From contig JAJYUU010000013.1 of NCBI GenBank assembly GCA_021792405.1, positions 1-45,207 of the forward strand: a DNA stretch of 45,207 bases, in the 5' to 3' direction. The notes under the pieces are model-generated. The model did no database searches. It had not been told where the DNA came from and saw nothing but the letters and a program-made list of their open reading frames with translations. Both the position numbers and the translations under genes were made by a program. The stretch is from Actinomycetes bacterium (GTDB taxonomy: Bacteria; Actinomycetota; Actinomycetes; Streptosporangiales; Streptosporangiaceae). Positions 23,885 through 32,414 of the stretch are shown here, one piece after another. The first letter of the stretch is position 1. Each line of letters opens with the position of its first letter.

Positions 23885-26005
23885 ATGGTCATGACGCCGG
23901 CACCAGCGGGTTTCACCGCGAACTGGCTCGGCCAGCGGGTCGTCTTCGCCGACGGCGCGCTCGGCCGGCTCGCGGACGAGGCCGCGGTACTCGGCGCTCA
24001 GCGCGTGCTGCTCATCGGCCGGCCGGGCGTGGCATCCGACCGCGCCGCCGGGCTGCTGGCCGACCGTCTCGCTGGCCGCTTCGGTGACGTCCGGCAGCAT
24101 GTGCCGGGCGAACTGGCCGCGGCGGTGGCCGGCGAAGCGCGGCGAGTGCGGGCGGACGCGATCGTCAGCATCGGCGGCGGCAGCGCTACCGGGCTGGCCA
24201 AGGTCTGCGCGCTGGCGACGATGCGGCCGGTGCTGGCCGTTCCCACGACCTATGCCGGATCCGAGATGACGCCGGTCTGGGGTCGCACTGACGGCGGGGT
24301 CAAGCGAACCGGCCGGGATATCCGGGTACTGCCCCGCACCGTCATTTACGACCCGCTGCTGCTGGCCGGCCTGCCGGCCGCGGTTGCCGGGCCGAGCGGC
24401 ATGAACGCGCTCGCGCACTGCGTCGAAGCACTGTACGCGCCGGGTGCGGACCCGCTGACCAGCTTGTCCGCTCTGGACGGCGCGCGGCTGATCGCGGCCT
24501 GGCTGCCGGCGGCGTCCTCGGCACCCGATCAGGACGCGGTGCGCGCGCTGCTGTGGGCGTCCTGCCTGGCCGGCCGCGCGTTCGGCACCGTCGGCGGCGC
24601 TTTGCACCATACCCTGTGCCACCTGCTCGGCGGCTTTGCCTCGCTGCCGCACGCGCCGACGCATGCGGTCGTGCTGCCGCAGGTTGTGGCGTTTCTCGCG
24701 CCCGCGCTGGGGTCCGAGCTAGCCCTGCTCGCGCAAGCGCTCGGCACATCGCCAGCCGACGTGCCGGGCGCAATCTGGGATCTCGCCGCGAGCGCCGGGA
24801 CGCCGGCCGGCCTGCGCGCTCTCGGGCTGCCGTCCGGCAGCCTGCCGGCCATCGCGGACGCGCTCGCCGAGCGCGATCTAGCCAGCCCGCGCCCCGTCTC
24901 CCGGGCGGACGCGCTTGCCCTGGTGACCGCCGCCTGGCACGGCCTCCGCCCGTCACCGTCACCGTCACCGTCTCCCTCACCGTCACCGCCACCGCCACCG
25001 CCACCGCCACCGCCACCGCAGGGCATCCCGGGCGGTGCTGCTGGTGCCGGTCATGGCGGTAACGGCGAACGCGCCGCCGGTCCGGCAGCCGAGCCGGTGA
25101 CTGCCGCCGAACTGACCCAGAGCGTGCTGACGCGGCTTGCGGCAACGCCCGATCCACGGCTGCGCCGCATCATCACGGCGCTGGTGCGCTACCTGCACGG
25201 TTTCGTGGCCGAGGTGGGGCTGACCCGGGACGAGTGGCTCGCCGCGATCCGGTTCCTCACCGCGACCGGCCAGATTTCCGGTGACCAGCGGCAGGAGTTC
25301 ATCCTGCTGTCCGACACCCTTGGCGTCTCGATGCTGGTCGACCTGCTGGCCGGCCCGTCCGGGCAGGGCGCGGCAGGCCCGGCCACCGAGTCCACCGTGC
25401 TCGGCCCGTTCTACGTGCCGGGCAGCCCGGAGCGCGACTACGGCGCGTCCATCGCGGAGCGTCCGTCCGGCGAGCCAGCCTGGATTACCGGACGGGTGAG
25501 CGACGTCGACGGCAACCCGATCGCCGCCGCGACCCTGGACGTGTGGCAGAACGCCGATGACATGCTGTACGCGGTGCAGAACCCGGACTCGCCGCCAGGC
25601 AACCTGCGCGGGCTGTTCCGCACCAGGCACGACGGCAGCTTCGCGTTCCTCGGCGTCCGGCCCACCGACTACCCGATCCCGGCGGACGGCCCGGTCGGGC
25701 GGCTGCTCGCAGCGACCGGCCGGCACCCGTGGCGGCCCGCGCACATCCACGTCATCGTCAGCGCGCCCGGCTACCAGAGCGTCGCCACGCACATCTTCGA
25801 CTCCGGCAGCGCCTACCTGGACAGCGACGCGGTGTTCGCGGTCAAGGCGAGCCTGGTGCGCGACTTCGAGCGGCACGAGCCGAGCGCCGACGGCCTGACC
25901 GCCCCCGATGGCACTGCCGTGCCGGACGGCGTGTCACCCGGCCAGGCCTGGTACTCCCTCCGGCACGACTTCCGGCTCAGCCCGGCAGGCCGCCGCATCG
26001 GTTAA
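23885..26005 (+). CDS. Maleylacetate reductase - hydroxyquinol 1,2-dioxygenase fusion
   Basis: 706-aa bifunctional protein. Residues 1 to about 355 are a maleylacetate reductase of the iron-ADH superfamily: SIGGGSATGLAKV, PTTYAGSEMTPVWG, GMNALAHCVEALYAP, HHTLCHLLGGFASLPHAPTH. Residues about 356-400 are a Pro/Ser then poly-Pro linker from a hexanucleotide repeat, then a Gly-rich segment. The C-terminal part is an intradiol dioxygenase with helical N-domain (ELTQSVLTRL, GQISGDQRQEFILLSDTLG) and Fe(III) ligands Tyr in VLGPFYVPG, Tyr in TDYPIPADG and two His in RPAHIHVIV. Together they would convert hydroxyquinol to maleylacetate and on to 3-oxoadipate. GGAAAGG precedes ATG 23885. No hydroxyquinol-forming monooxygenase is nearby. 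The fusion order is opposite to the pathway order. Confidence 0.93.
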   Translation: MVMTPAPAGFTANWLGQRVVFADGALGRLADEAAVLGAQRVLLIGRPGVASDRAAGLLADRLAGRFGDVRQHVPGELAAAVAGEARRVRADAIVSIGGGSATGLAKVCALATMRPVLAVPTTYAGSEMTPVWGRTDGGVKRTGRDIRVLPRTVIYDPLLLAGLPAAVAGPSGMNALAHCVEALYAPGADPLTSLSALDGARLIAAWLPAASSAPDQDAVRALLWASCLAGRAFGTVGGALHHTLCHLLGGFASLPHAPTHAVVLPQVVAFLAPALGSELALLAQALGTSPADVPGAIWDLAASAGTPAGLRALGLPSGSLPAIADALAERDLASPRPVSRADALALVTAAWHGLRPSPSPSPSPSPSPPPPPPPPPPPQGIPGGAAGAGHGGNGERAAGPAAEPVTAAELTQSVLTRLAATPDPRLRRIITALVRYLHGFVAEVGLTRDEWLAAIRFLTATGQISGDQRQEFILLSDTLGVSMLVDLLAGPSGQGAAGPATESTVLGPFYVPGSPERDYGASIAERPSGEPAWITGRVSDVDGNPIAAATLDVWQNADDMLYAVQNPDSPPGNLRGLFRTRHDGSFAFLGVRPTDYPIPADGPVGRLLAATGRHPWRPAHIHVIVSAPGYQSVATHIFDSGSAYLDSDAVFAVKASLVRDFERHEPSADGLTAPDGTAVPDGVSPGQAWYSLRHDFRLSPAGRRIG
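24950..25021 (+). repeat. Hexanucleotide microsatellite encoding the fusion linker
   Basis: Twelve 6-bp units in register with the reading frame: mostly CCGTCA (Pro-Ser) in the first six, CCGCCA (Pro-Pro) in the next five, ending CCGCAG. Gain or loss of units changes linker length without shifting frame. Confidence 0.95.
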
Positions 26006-26811
26006 CCCGGCACGCCCGTGCGCCGCCGTACCTCGTACAGCAGGATTCCGGCGGCAACCGAGAGATTGAGTGACTCGGCGGTACCGGTCATCGGGATGGC
26101 CACCAGAAGGTCGGCGGCGTCTAGCAAGCCGGCCGGAAGGCCAGTCCCCTCGCTGCCGAGCAGTACCGCCAGCGGTGGCCGCAGGTCAGCCTCCCAGCAG
26201 GTCACGCTGCCGCGTGCCGACGTGGCCGCGACCCTGATGCCGCTGCCGCGCGCCCAGGCCAGGAACTCCGCCTCAGTCGCGGCCGCTGCGACCGGCACGG
26301 TGAACAGCGCGCCCATGCTCGCTTTGACCGCGACCGGGTCATAGGGGTCTGCCGACGGGCCGATCAGGATCACGCCGTCCGCCCCGGCCGCGCTCGCGGT
26401 GCGGATGATCGTGCCGACGTTGCCGGGATTGCCGGCGCAGTGCAGTGCCGCGAACAGCGAACCCGGCCCGGCCGCCAGGCTGGGCAGCGACACCGGCGCG
26501 GCGCGCACGATCGCCGCCAGCCCGGACGGGCCGTCCCGGCCGGAGATCCGGCGGAACAGTTCGCCCGACAGCCGCGCCACATGGACCCCGGCTGCCTCCT
26601 GAGCGGCCACCATGGCGGCCGCGCCGGGATGGCGCAGCAAGTCCGGTGCCACGATGAGCGCTTCGACATCGGAGCCGGCTTCGACCGCCTGCCAGACCGG
26701 CTGGATGCCTTCCACGACGAACGCCGACTCGCGCCGCCTGTGCTTCCGGTCAGCAAGCAACCGGACCCGCTTGACCAGCGGGTTCGCTGCGCTGGTGATC
26801 ACGTCGGCCAT
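26002..26811 (-). CDS. TrmH/SpoU family RNA 2'-O-methyltransferase
   Basis: 269-aa SPOUT enzyme, probably methylating a ribose in rRNA or tRNA. The N-terminal substrate-binding domain has NPLVKRVRLLADRKHRRRE and FVVEGIQPV. The knotted domain carries motif 1 AGNPGNVGTIIRTASAAGAD, motif 2 VLLGSEGTGLP, and motif 3 IPMTGTAESLNLSVAAGILL. Length is typical. ATG 26811 has AAGG close by and TAGGCT 9 nt upstream. Its TAA stop and the TAA of the convergent fusion gene share the palindrome TTAA (26002-26005). Target nucleotide unknown. Confidence 0.93.
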   Translation of the reverse strand: MADVITSAANPLVKRVRLLADRKHRRRESAFVVEGIQPVWQAVEAGSDVEALIVAPDLLRHPGAAAMVAAQEAAGVHVARLSGELFRRISGRDGPSGLAAIVRAAPVSLPSLAAGPGSLFAALHCAGNPGNVGTIIRTASAAGADGVILIGPSADPYDPVAVKASMGALFTVPVAAAATEAEFLAWARGSGIRVAATSARGSVTCWEADLRPPLAVLLGSEGTGLPAGLLDAADLLVAIPMTGTAESLNLSVAAGILLYEVRRRTGVPG

Positions 26812-26852
26812 CGCCTTGCGAGCCTACTCCGGTCCGGGCGAGCGCCCGCCCC

Positions 26853-26858
26853 TATAGT
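26853..26858 (+). promoter_or_regulatory. Putative -10 box of the GH63 gene
   Basis: TATAGT, a good -10, lies 36 nt before ATG 26895 in the divergent trmH/GH63 gap; the leader would hold GCGAGAGGCGG. No clear -35. Confidence 0.4.
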
Positions 26859-26894
26859 GGCCAGCGCAACCGGCGAGAGGCGGCACAGCGGCAG

Positions 26895-29615
26895 ATGGGC
26901 GCGGAAAGCGATCGGGTAGCCGGATTCGGCCGGCTGGAAGACGGCCTACGGCAGGCCGGCGACTGGTACCGGTGGGGGCCTTACGTCAGCGAGCGCCAGT
27001 GGGGCACGGTCCGCGAGGATTACTCGCCGGACGGCGAGGCCTGGGATTACCTGCCGCACGAGGCGGCCAGGTCGCGCGCCTACCGGTGGGGCGAGGACGG
27101 GCTGGCCGGGTTCTGCGACGTCGAGCAGCGGCTGTGCCTCGGCCTCGCGCTGTGGAACGGCAAGGACCCGATGCTCAAGGAGCGGCTGTTCGGGCTGACC
27201 GGCGCGCAAGGCAACCACGGCGAGGACGTGAAGGAGTACTGGTGGTACCTCGACGCGGTGCCGAGCCACGCCTGGAACCGGTGGCGCTATCACTACCCGC
27301 AGCGCGAGTTCCCCTATGACGACCTTATTGCCGGGAACGCGGCACGCAACCGGCAGCAGCCGGAATACGAGCTGATTGACACCGGGGCGTTCGACGCTGG
27401 CCGGTACTGGATTACCGAGGTCAGCTATGCCAAGGCCGGGCCGGACGACATCCTGATGACCATCGAGGTCACCAACGCGGGCCCGGACGAAGCCGAGCTG
27501 CACGTGCTGCCGACCGCGTGGTTCCGCAACACCTGGTCCTGGGCCGAGGGCTCGGCGAAACCGGAGCTCGCGGTGGCTCCCGCCCTGCCGGGCGCGGCGC
27601 GGGTGACGCTCGCCCACCCGTTTGCCGGCCCGATGGAACTCCTGGCGGCTGCCGGACCAGACGGAGTCGTCCCGCCAGTGCTCTGCTGCGAGAACGAGAC
27701 CAACGTTGCCCGGCTATTCGGCCAGGCGCCTGTTAGCCCGTTCCCGAAGGATGGCATCAACGACCACGTGATCTCCGGCGCGGCCACGGTCAACCCGGCA
27801 GGGCGCGGCACCAAGTGCGCGTTCTGGTACCGGCTGAGCCTGGCCAGCGGCGCTACCGCGCAGCTGCGGATCCGGCTGCGGCCCGCTTCGAACGACCGTC
27901 CGGTTGCCGACGCCAGCCCGCTGCGCGCTGACTTCGCCGCCGTCGTCGCGCAACGCCGGGCCGAAGCCGACGAGTTCTACGCCGAGCTTGCCCCGGCAAC
28001 GGCTACCGCCGACGAGACGCACGTGATGCGCCAGGCATTCGCCGGGATGCTGTGGAGCAAGCAGTTCTACTACTACGACGTCACCCGCTGGCTTGACGGC
28101 GACCCGGCCCAGCCGCCACCACCCGCCTCGCGGCTGACCGGCCGGAACTGCCGCTGGCGAAGCTTCGACGCGTTCGACATCATGTCGATGCCGGACAAGT
28201 GGGAGTACCCGTGGTTCGCCGCCTGGGACCTGTCATTCCACTGCGTCGCGCTCGCGCACGTCGATCCCGCCTTCGCCAAGTACCAGCTGATCCTGCTGTG
28301 CCGGGAATGGTTCCAGCATCCCGGCGGCGCCCTGCCCGCCTACGAGTGGGACTTCGGCGACGTCAACCCGCCCGTCCAGGCGTGGGCCGCGCTGGAAGTG
28401 TTCACCGTGGACGGCGGACGCGACCTGCATTTCCTCAGCCGGATCTTCGACAAGCTGCTGGTGAACTTCACCTGGTGGGTGAACCGCGAGGACGCCGAGG
28501 GCAACAACCTGTTCGAGGGCGGCTTCCTCGGCCTGGACAACATCGGCCCGATCGACAGGTCTCATCTCCCGGTCGGCGGAATACTCGAGCAGGCGGACGC
28601 CACCGGCTGGATGGCCTTCTATGCGCTGGCGATGGCGACGATCGCGGAGATCCTGCACCGCACCGGGCAGCGGCCGGGAACCGATGTGGTGCTGAAGTTC
28701 CTCGAGCACTTCGCCGCCATCAAGCAGGCACTCGACGACCGCGGCCTGTGGGACGAGGCGGACGGGCTGTACTACGACCGCCTGATCACCTCCGCAGGGG
28801 AGCAGATACCGCTGAAGGTGCGGTCCATCGTCGCGATCCTGCCGACGCTGGCCATGAGCGTCGTCGACGACAAGACCCTCGATCTCGCACTGGTCGTCGG
28901 CAAGCGCTTCGCGGCTCTGCTGACAGAGCAGAAGATGCCGGACTTCGCGACGATGGCGGGCAGCGGCCTGCTCCGCGGCTCACCTGGTAACCAGCGGTTG
29001 CTGCTCGGCCTGGCCGGGCCCGACCGGCTTGTGCGACTGCTGAGCGTCGTGCTCGACGAGGCAGAGTTCCTCTCCCCGCACGGGCTGCGCGCGCTCTCGG
29101 CCGCTCACCGCGAGCGGCCTTACACGATCGATGTCGAGGGCTACCGGGCGAGCATCGATTACGAGCCGGCCGAGTCCACCACGCCGCTGTTCGGCGGCAA
29201 CTCGAACTGGCGCGGCCCGGTCTGGTTCCCGGTCAATTACCTGCTGATCAGCGTGCTCGACCGGTACCAGCTCTTCTTCGGCGACGAGTTCACCGTCGAA
29301 TACCCGACCGGTTCGGGATGCCAGCGGACGCTCGGCCAGGTAGCCGCGGACATCCAGGACCGGCTGATCGCCATCTTCATCCCCGATGCGCAGGGCCACC
29401 GGCCATGCTTCGGGGAAGTGGCGCTGCTGCGCGACGATCCCGCCTGGAAGGACAACGTGATCTTCAGCGAGTACTTTCACGGGGACACCGGCGCGGGCCT
29501 CGGCGCCTCGCACCAGACTGGCTGGACCGGTTTGGTCGCCGACATGATCCGCCGCCGTCACGGCGTGGTGCCGTCGCTCGGTGCCACCATGATGGCGCTG
29601 TTCGAACGGGCATAA
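26895..29615 (+). CDS. Glycoside hydrolase family 63-like glucosidase
   Basis: 906-aa cytoplasmic protein with an (alpha/alpha)6-barrel of the GH63 type, without signal peptide. The N-terminal beta domain covers roughly residues 1-350 ([20 protein letters not shown] is strongly conserved in bacterial glucosidase proteins of this length). In the barrel, [19 protein letters not shown] carries the Asp expected as catalytic acid, [19 protein letters not shown] and [19 protein letters not shown] are the late-barrel blocks that hold the second catalytic region. Natural substrates in this family include glucosylglycerate, mannosylglycerate and alpha-glucosides; the one here is unknown. The F420 gene starts 9 nt downstream. 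Confidence 0.85.
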   Translation: MGAESDRVAGFGRLEDGLRQAGDWYRWGPYVSERQWGTVREDYSPDGEAWDYLPHEAARSRAYRWGEDGLAGFCDVEQRLCLGLALWNGKDPMLKERLFGLTGAQGNHGEDVKEYWWYLDAVPSHAWNRWRYHYPQREFPYDDLIAGNAARNRQQPEYELIDTGAFDAGRYWITEVSYAKAGPDDILMTIEVTNAGPDEAELHVLPTAWFRNTWSWAEGSAKPELAVAPALPGAARVTLAHPFAGPMELLAAAGPDGVVPPVLCCENETNVARLFGQAPVSPFPKDGINDHVISGAATVNPAGRGTKCAFWYRLSLASGATAQLRIRLRPASNDRPVADASPLRADFAAVVAQRRAEADEFYAELAPATATADETHVMRQAFAGMLWSKQFYYYDVTRWLDGDPAQPPPPASRLTGRNCRWRSFDAFDIMSMPDKWEYPWFAAWDLSFHCVALAHVDPAFAKYQLILLCREWFQHPGGALPAYEWDFGDVNPPVQAWAALEVFTVDGGRDLHFLSRIFDKLLVNFTWWVNREDAEGNNLFEGGFLGLDNIGPIDRSHLPVGGILEQADATGWMAFYALAMATIAEILHRTGQRPGTDVVLKFLEHFAAIKQALDDRGLWDEADGLYYDRLITSAGEQIPLKVRSIVAILPTLAMSVVDDKTLDLALVVGKRFAALLTEQKMPDFATMAGSGLLRGSPGNQRLLLGLAGPDRLVRLLSVVLDEAEFLSPHGLRALSAAHRERPYTIDVEGYRASIDYEPAESTTPLFGGNSNWRGPVWFPVNYLLISVLDRYQLFFGDEFTVEYPTGSGCQRTLGQVAADIQDRLIAIFIPDAQGHRPCFGEVALLRDDPAWKDNVIFSEYFHGDTGAGLGASHQTGWTGLVADMIRRRHGVVPSLGATMMALFERA

Positions 29616-29624
29616 AGTTCGGTT
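29613..29624 (+). promoter_or_regulatory. Putative leaderless -10 of the F420 oxidoreductase gene
   Basis: TAAAGT (29613-29618), which contains the GH63 stop TAA, is followed by 6 nt and then ATG 29625; there is no ribosome binding site. Confidence 0.4.
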
Positions 29625-30071
29625 ATGAGTCTTGACGGCGAATACGAGCCAAGCCCGGCCCAGTGGGTGCGCGATCAGGTCGCGGAGTACGAGGCGTCCG
29701 GCGGCCAGCGAGCGAATACCCTGCGCGATACCGGCCTGCCGGTAGTGATCGTGACCACCAGGGGGAACAAGACCGGGAAGATCCGCAAGATGGCGCTGAT
29801 GCGCGTGGAGCACGACGGCGAATACGCACTCGTCGCGTCCAAGGGCGGGGCGCCCGACCATCCGGTCTGGTACTACAACCTGAAGGCGGATCCGACGGCG
29901 GTCATGCTGCAGGACGGTCCCGAGCCGTTCGCGGCCGAAGTCCGCGAGCTCGACGGCGACGAGCGGGCGCTGTGGTGGGACCGCGCCGTGGCCGCGTATC
30001 CGCCGTACGCGGAATACCAGGCAAAAACGGCGCGCACGATCCCGGTCTTGCTGGCTACCCGGCGCGGCTAG
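29625..30071 (+). CDS. F420-dependent (Ddn-like) nitroreductase/quinone reductase
   Basis: 148-aa split-barrel protein of the deazaflavin-dependent nitroreductase family, which uses reduced coenzyme F420 to reduce quinones or nitro compounds. Family blocks visible: [20 protein letters not shown] (the TTxGRKTGxxRxxPLM-like F420 phosphate loop), [20 protein letters not shown] (SxGGxxxxPxWYxNL) and [19 protein letters not shown] near the C-terminus. Length is standard. Physiological substrate unknown. The start has no Shine-Dalgarno and a -10-like box 6 nt upstream, so a leaderless mRNA is likely even though GH63 ends just before it. Confidence 0.93.
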   Translation: MSLDGEYEPSPAQWVRDQVAEYEASGGQRANTLRDTGLPVVIVTTRGNKTGKIRKMALMRVEHDGEYALVASKGGAPDHPVWYYNLKADPTAVMLQDGPEPFAAEVRELDGDERALWWDRAVAAYPPYAEYQAKTARTIPVLLATRRG

Positions 30072-30129
30072 CGCCCGTGCTGGCTGGCGCCCGTGCTGGC
30101 TATCGGTCGGGCTGGCTATCGGTCGGGCG
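30071..30129. repeat. Two 16-bp tandem duplications in the intergenic gap
   Basis: GCGCCCGTGCTGGCT at 30071-30085 and 30087-30101 (period 16), then GGCTATCGGTCGGGC at 30098-30112 and 30114-30128 (period 16), the last overlapping the 3' end of the ABM gene. Unlike the repeats inside genes, the period is not a multiple of three. Confidence 0.85.
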
Positions 30130-30517
30130 AGCCGCCGGCTATCTCGAACGACCAGAGCTCGCTGCTGACTGCCACCGGCCGGGCTGGGCCGCCGCCGGCC
30201 TGAGCGGGATGGCCGTGCCCGTGGCTCCCGTCCTGCCCGTGGCTCCCGTCCTGCCCGTGACCTTCGGCAGGCGGGCCGCCAGCGTGCGCGTGGCCGTGCG
30301 CGAACGCGGGTGATGTCACCCATGCATCGAACGCCTGGTCGTCCCGCCACCGGGTGACGACAAGCCAGGTGGTGCGCCCGTCGGTCGGCTGCAGCAGTTC
30401 GAACCCTTCGAAACCGTCCTGGTTGTCGACGGCTCCCGCCCGGGCGGCGAACCGGCGTGCCAGCTCGTCGCCGCTGCCAGCCGGGACCGTTATTGCGTTG
30501 ATCTTCACAACGGTCAT
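30116..30517 (-). CDS. Antibiotic biosynthesis monooxygenase-type protein with His-rich insert
   Basis: 133-aa dimeric alpha-beta barrel protein close to the small heme-degrading/ABM enzymes of actinobacteria: VVKINAITVPAGSGDELARR, RAGAVDNQDGFEGFELLQP, TWLVVTRWRDDQAFDAW and SSELWSFEIAG are the fold landmarks. Between residues 74 and 103 there is an insert with eight His (74, 76, 78, 87, 93, 99, 101, 103) in a Gly-rich context, part of it from an 18-bp tandem repeat. In MhuD-like enzymes the heme-ligating His lies in this part of the chain, so the insert could bind heme or another metal. Function beyond the fold is uncertain. ATG 30517 lies in an unstructured gap. Confidence 0.85.
   Translation of the reverse strand: MTVVKINAITVPAGSGDELARRFAARAGAVDNQDGFEGFELLQPTDGRTTWLVVTRWRDDQAFDAWVTSPAFAHGHAHAGGPPAEGHGQDGSHGQDGSHGHGHPAQAGGGPARPVAVSSELWSFEIAGGSPDR
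30218..30253 (-). repeat. 2 x 18-bp tandem repeat in the ABM gene
   Basis: CCCGTGGCTCCCGTCCTG twice in a row (30218-30235, 30236-30253), then a partial third; in frame it gives two HGQDGS units of the His-rich insert. Confidence 0.88.
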
Positions 30518-30707
30518 GCCCCGATCATGCCACTGCCGGCCGCGCGTGCTCGCGCCCGGCCCGCGGTGACGGCTTCCGGCGCGGATGGTTGCCGCGCGCC
30601 AGCGTGGTCAGCAACGTCAAACCAGGCGAGACCGGATGATTTACGACGACACCGACGGAGAACCGGAGGGGAGCCTCCGATATTGCGGGCAACGGAGTTA
30701 CGGTGGA

Positions 30708-31334
30708 ATGGTGCGGGTTCCGTGGTGGGGAGTGGTTTCCTCGGTACTGGCGCCGGTGCTCCTGGTCGGTGGCTGGACGGTGGCGGCCGATTTGCAGCCG
30801 GTGCCTTTCGACGCCGTTTCCCGCTCTATCAGCTCGCTCGCGGCGCAGGGAATGCCCTACCGCTGGCTGATCACCTCCGCGCTGCTCGGGGTCGGCCTCT
30901 GCAACTTCGTCACCGGGCTCGCGCTCCGTCCGGCCGCCGAGACAGGCCGGATCCTGCTGATCCTCGGCGGCGTGTGCAGCATGCTCATCGCCGCATATCC
31001 GCAGCACCGGCATAGCGGATCGCCGGCGCACGAGGCCTTCTCGTCCCTCTGCGTCATCCTGATGGCGCTGTGGCCGATCGCGGCGGCCCGCCGGGATCCC
31101 GATGCGCCGTACTGCCTCCGGCCCCGGATCGCCTACCCGGCCGTGTTTGTCAATCTGGGACTCCTGGCATGGTTCACGGCCGAGCTGTTCAACGGCCCGT
31201 TACTCGGCCTGGCCGAGCGGCTCGTCGCGGTCGACCAGGCCCTATGGCCGCTCGCCGTGGTCCTGAGCGTCCTTGCGGCCAAGGCGGGCGCACCGCGCCC
31301 GGCGGAGCTGGAAGCGCCGGTCAGGAGCCGGTAA
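30708..31334 (+). CDS. DUF998 family membrane protein
   Basis: 208-aa membrane protein with about six hydrophobic segments. Family-like features: SRSISSLAAQGMPYRWLIT after the first helix, GGVCSMLIAAYPQHRHSGSPAHEAFSS with conserved His residues in a loop, and a helix-rich C-terminus. Function of DUF998 is unknown. ATG 30708 is chosen because GGAG lies 10 nt upstream and the hydrophobic N-terminus follows at once; in-frame starts at 30585 and 30636 would add a charged, unconserved leader. It overlaps the convergent aldolase gene by 14 bp. Confidence 0.75.
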   Translation: MVRVPWWGVVSSVLAPVLLVGGWTVAADLQPVPFDAVSRSISSLAAQGMPYRWLITSALLGVGLCNFVTGLALRPAAETGRILLILGGVCSMLIAAYPQHRHSGSPAHEAFSSLCVILMALWPIAAARRDPDAPYCLRPRIAYPAVFVNLGLLAWFTAELFNGPLLGLAERLVAVDQALWPLAVVLSVLAAKAGAPRPAELEAPVRSR

Positions 31335-32394
31335 GGCCGGCGAAGATGCCGGCGATCTCGTCCGGCGTGAACGCGAGCGTGGCATCGCCCACCGACAGCT
31401 CGAGTCGCTGCACATTCGGATCGGCGGTAGCCATCGGCTCTGGCGAGGTCCAGATGCCGCTGCTGGTGGCCAGCTGCCTGGCTGCCCTGGCATAAGCGCC
31501 GCGGTCCGCCGTCAGCAGCAGGTGCATCATCGGGGCCTGGGGCGGATCCGGGATCACCGTGACCGACGGCACCGATGCGAGCGCGGCGGCAATTGCCCTG
31601 GCGTGCTCAAGGTAGCCGGGGAAGCTCGGCAGCCGCTTGGCAAGGCAACTCAGCGCCGATGCCGCGGCCGGCCACAGGCCGTACAGCGTGCCGCCCATTC
31701 TCCGGCGCCATTCCCGGACCTCGGCGATCACGTCCTCCGGCCCGGCGACGCAGCAGCCCGCAAGCGCTCCGATGCCCTTGTAGAACGACACGTACACGGT
31801 GTCGAACAAGGCGCTGACCTCGGCCGGGGATCTGCCGTATCCCGCGGCCGACTCCCACAGCCGCGCGCCGTCGAGGTGCGCGGCGGCACCGCGCTCGCGG
31901 GCCCAGCTGACCTGGCCGGCCAGGTCATCCCAGGCAGGCTGCTGGCCGCCGAGGTCGCGCTGCGGCAATTCCAGCAGCAGCACGGCCGGCGGCTCGGCGA
32001 TAGCGGTGAGGTCGGCCAGCGTGATCAGCCGGTCCCGGCCGCCGGCCGGCCGGCCGATCAGCCCGTGCAGCCGCTGATAGGCCTGCTCCTCGTGCTGCTC
32101 CAGATGGCACATTGGATGGAAGACAACGGTCCGGCGCTGGCGGGCGTCGGCATGCACGCGGAGCACGGCTTGCTGGGCCATCACCCCGGATGGCAGGAAC
32201 ACCGCCGCCGGCTTGGCCAGTATCCGGCTGATCTCGGCCTCCAGGTCGGCGACCACGCCACCTTCACCGTAGGTGTCGAGTACGGTGCCCGGCGGGATGG
32301 TCGCCAGCATCGACGCAGCCGTCGGCCGGCCATGCCCGCTGACGAACCGGGTGCACTTATCCCGCAGCGCGGCAAGCTCTGCCTGCTCAGTCAT
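31321..32394 (-). CDS. Threonine aldolase-like PLP enzyme (beta-eliminating lyase family)
   Basis: 357-aa fold-type I PLP enzyme. TYGEGGVVADLEAEISRI and AAVFLPSGVMAQQAVLRVH are the N-terminal family blocks; AHLDGARLWESA supplies the Asp that contacts the PLP ring nitrogen; the Schiff-base Lys is in FDTVYVSFYKGIGALAGC. Would cleave L-threonine or L-allo-threonine to glycine and acetaldehyde, or act on another beta-hydroxy amino acid. ATG 32394 lies 20 nt after the DUF3097 stop on the same strand, so the two may be co-transcribed. Family call firm, exact substrate not. Confidence 0.9.
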   Translation of the reverse strand: MTEQAELAALRDKCTRFVSGHGRPTAASMLATIPPGTVLDTYGEGGVVADLEAEISRILAKPAAVFLPSGVMAQQAVLRVHADARQRRTVVFHPMCHLEQHEEQAYQRLHGLIGRPAGGRDRLITLADLTAIAEPPAVLLLELPQRDLGGQQPAWDDLAGQVSWARERGAAAHLDGARLWESAAGYGRSPAEVSALFDTVYVSFYKGIGALAGCCVAGPEDVIAEVREWRRRMGGTLYGLWPAAASALSCLAKRLPSFPGYLEHARAIAAALASVPSVTVIPDPPQAPMMHLLLTADRGAYARAARQLATSSGIWTSPEPMATADPNVQRLELSVGDATLAFTPDEIAGIFAGLTGS

Positions 32395-32414
32395 CAGCCG
32401 TCCCAGGGGTCGCG

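Noticed and set aside
24950-25021. Possible CRISPR array
   Set aside because: It is a 6-bp unit microsatellite in frame within a gene; no 20-40 bp repeats with unique spacers occur anywhere in the window.
28980-30350. 456-aa minus-strand ORF
   Set aside because: Antisense to the GH63 and F420 genes, whose motifs are clear on the plus strand.
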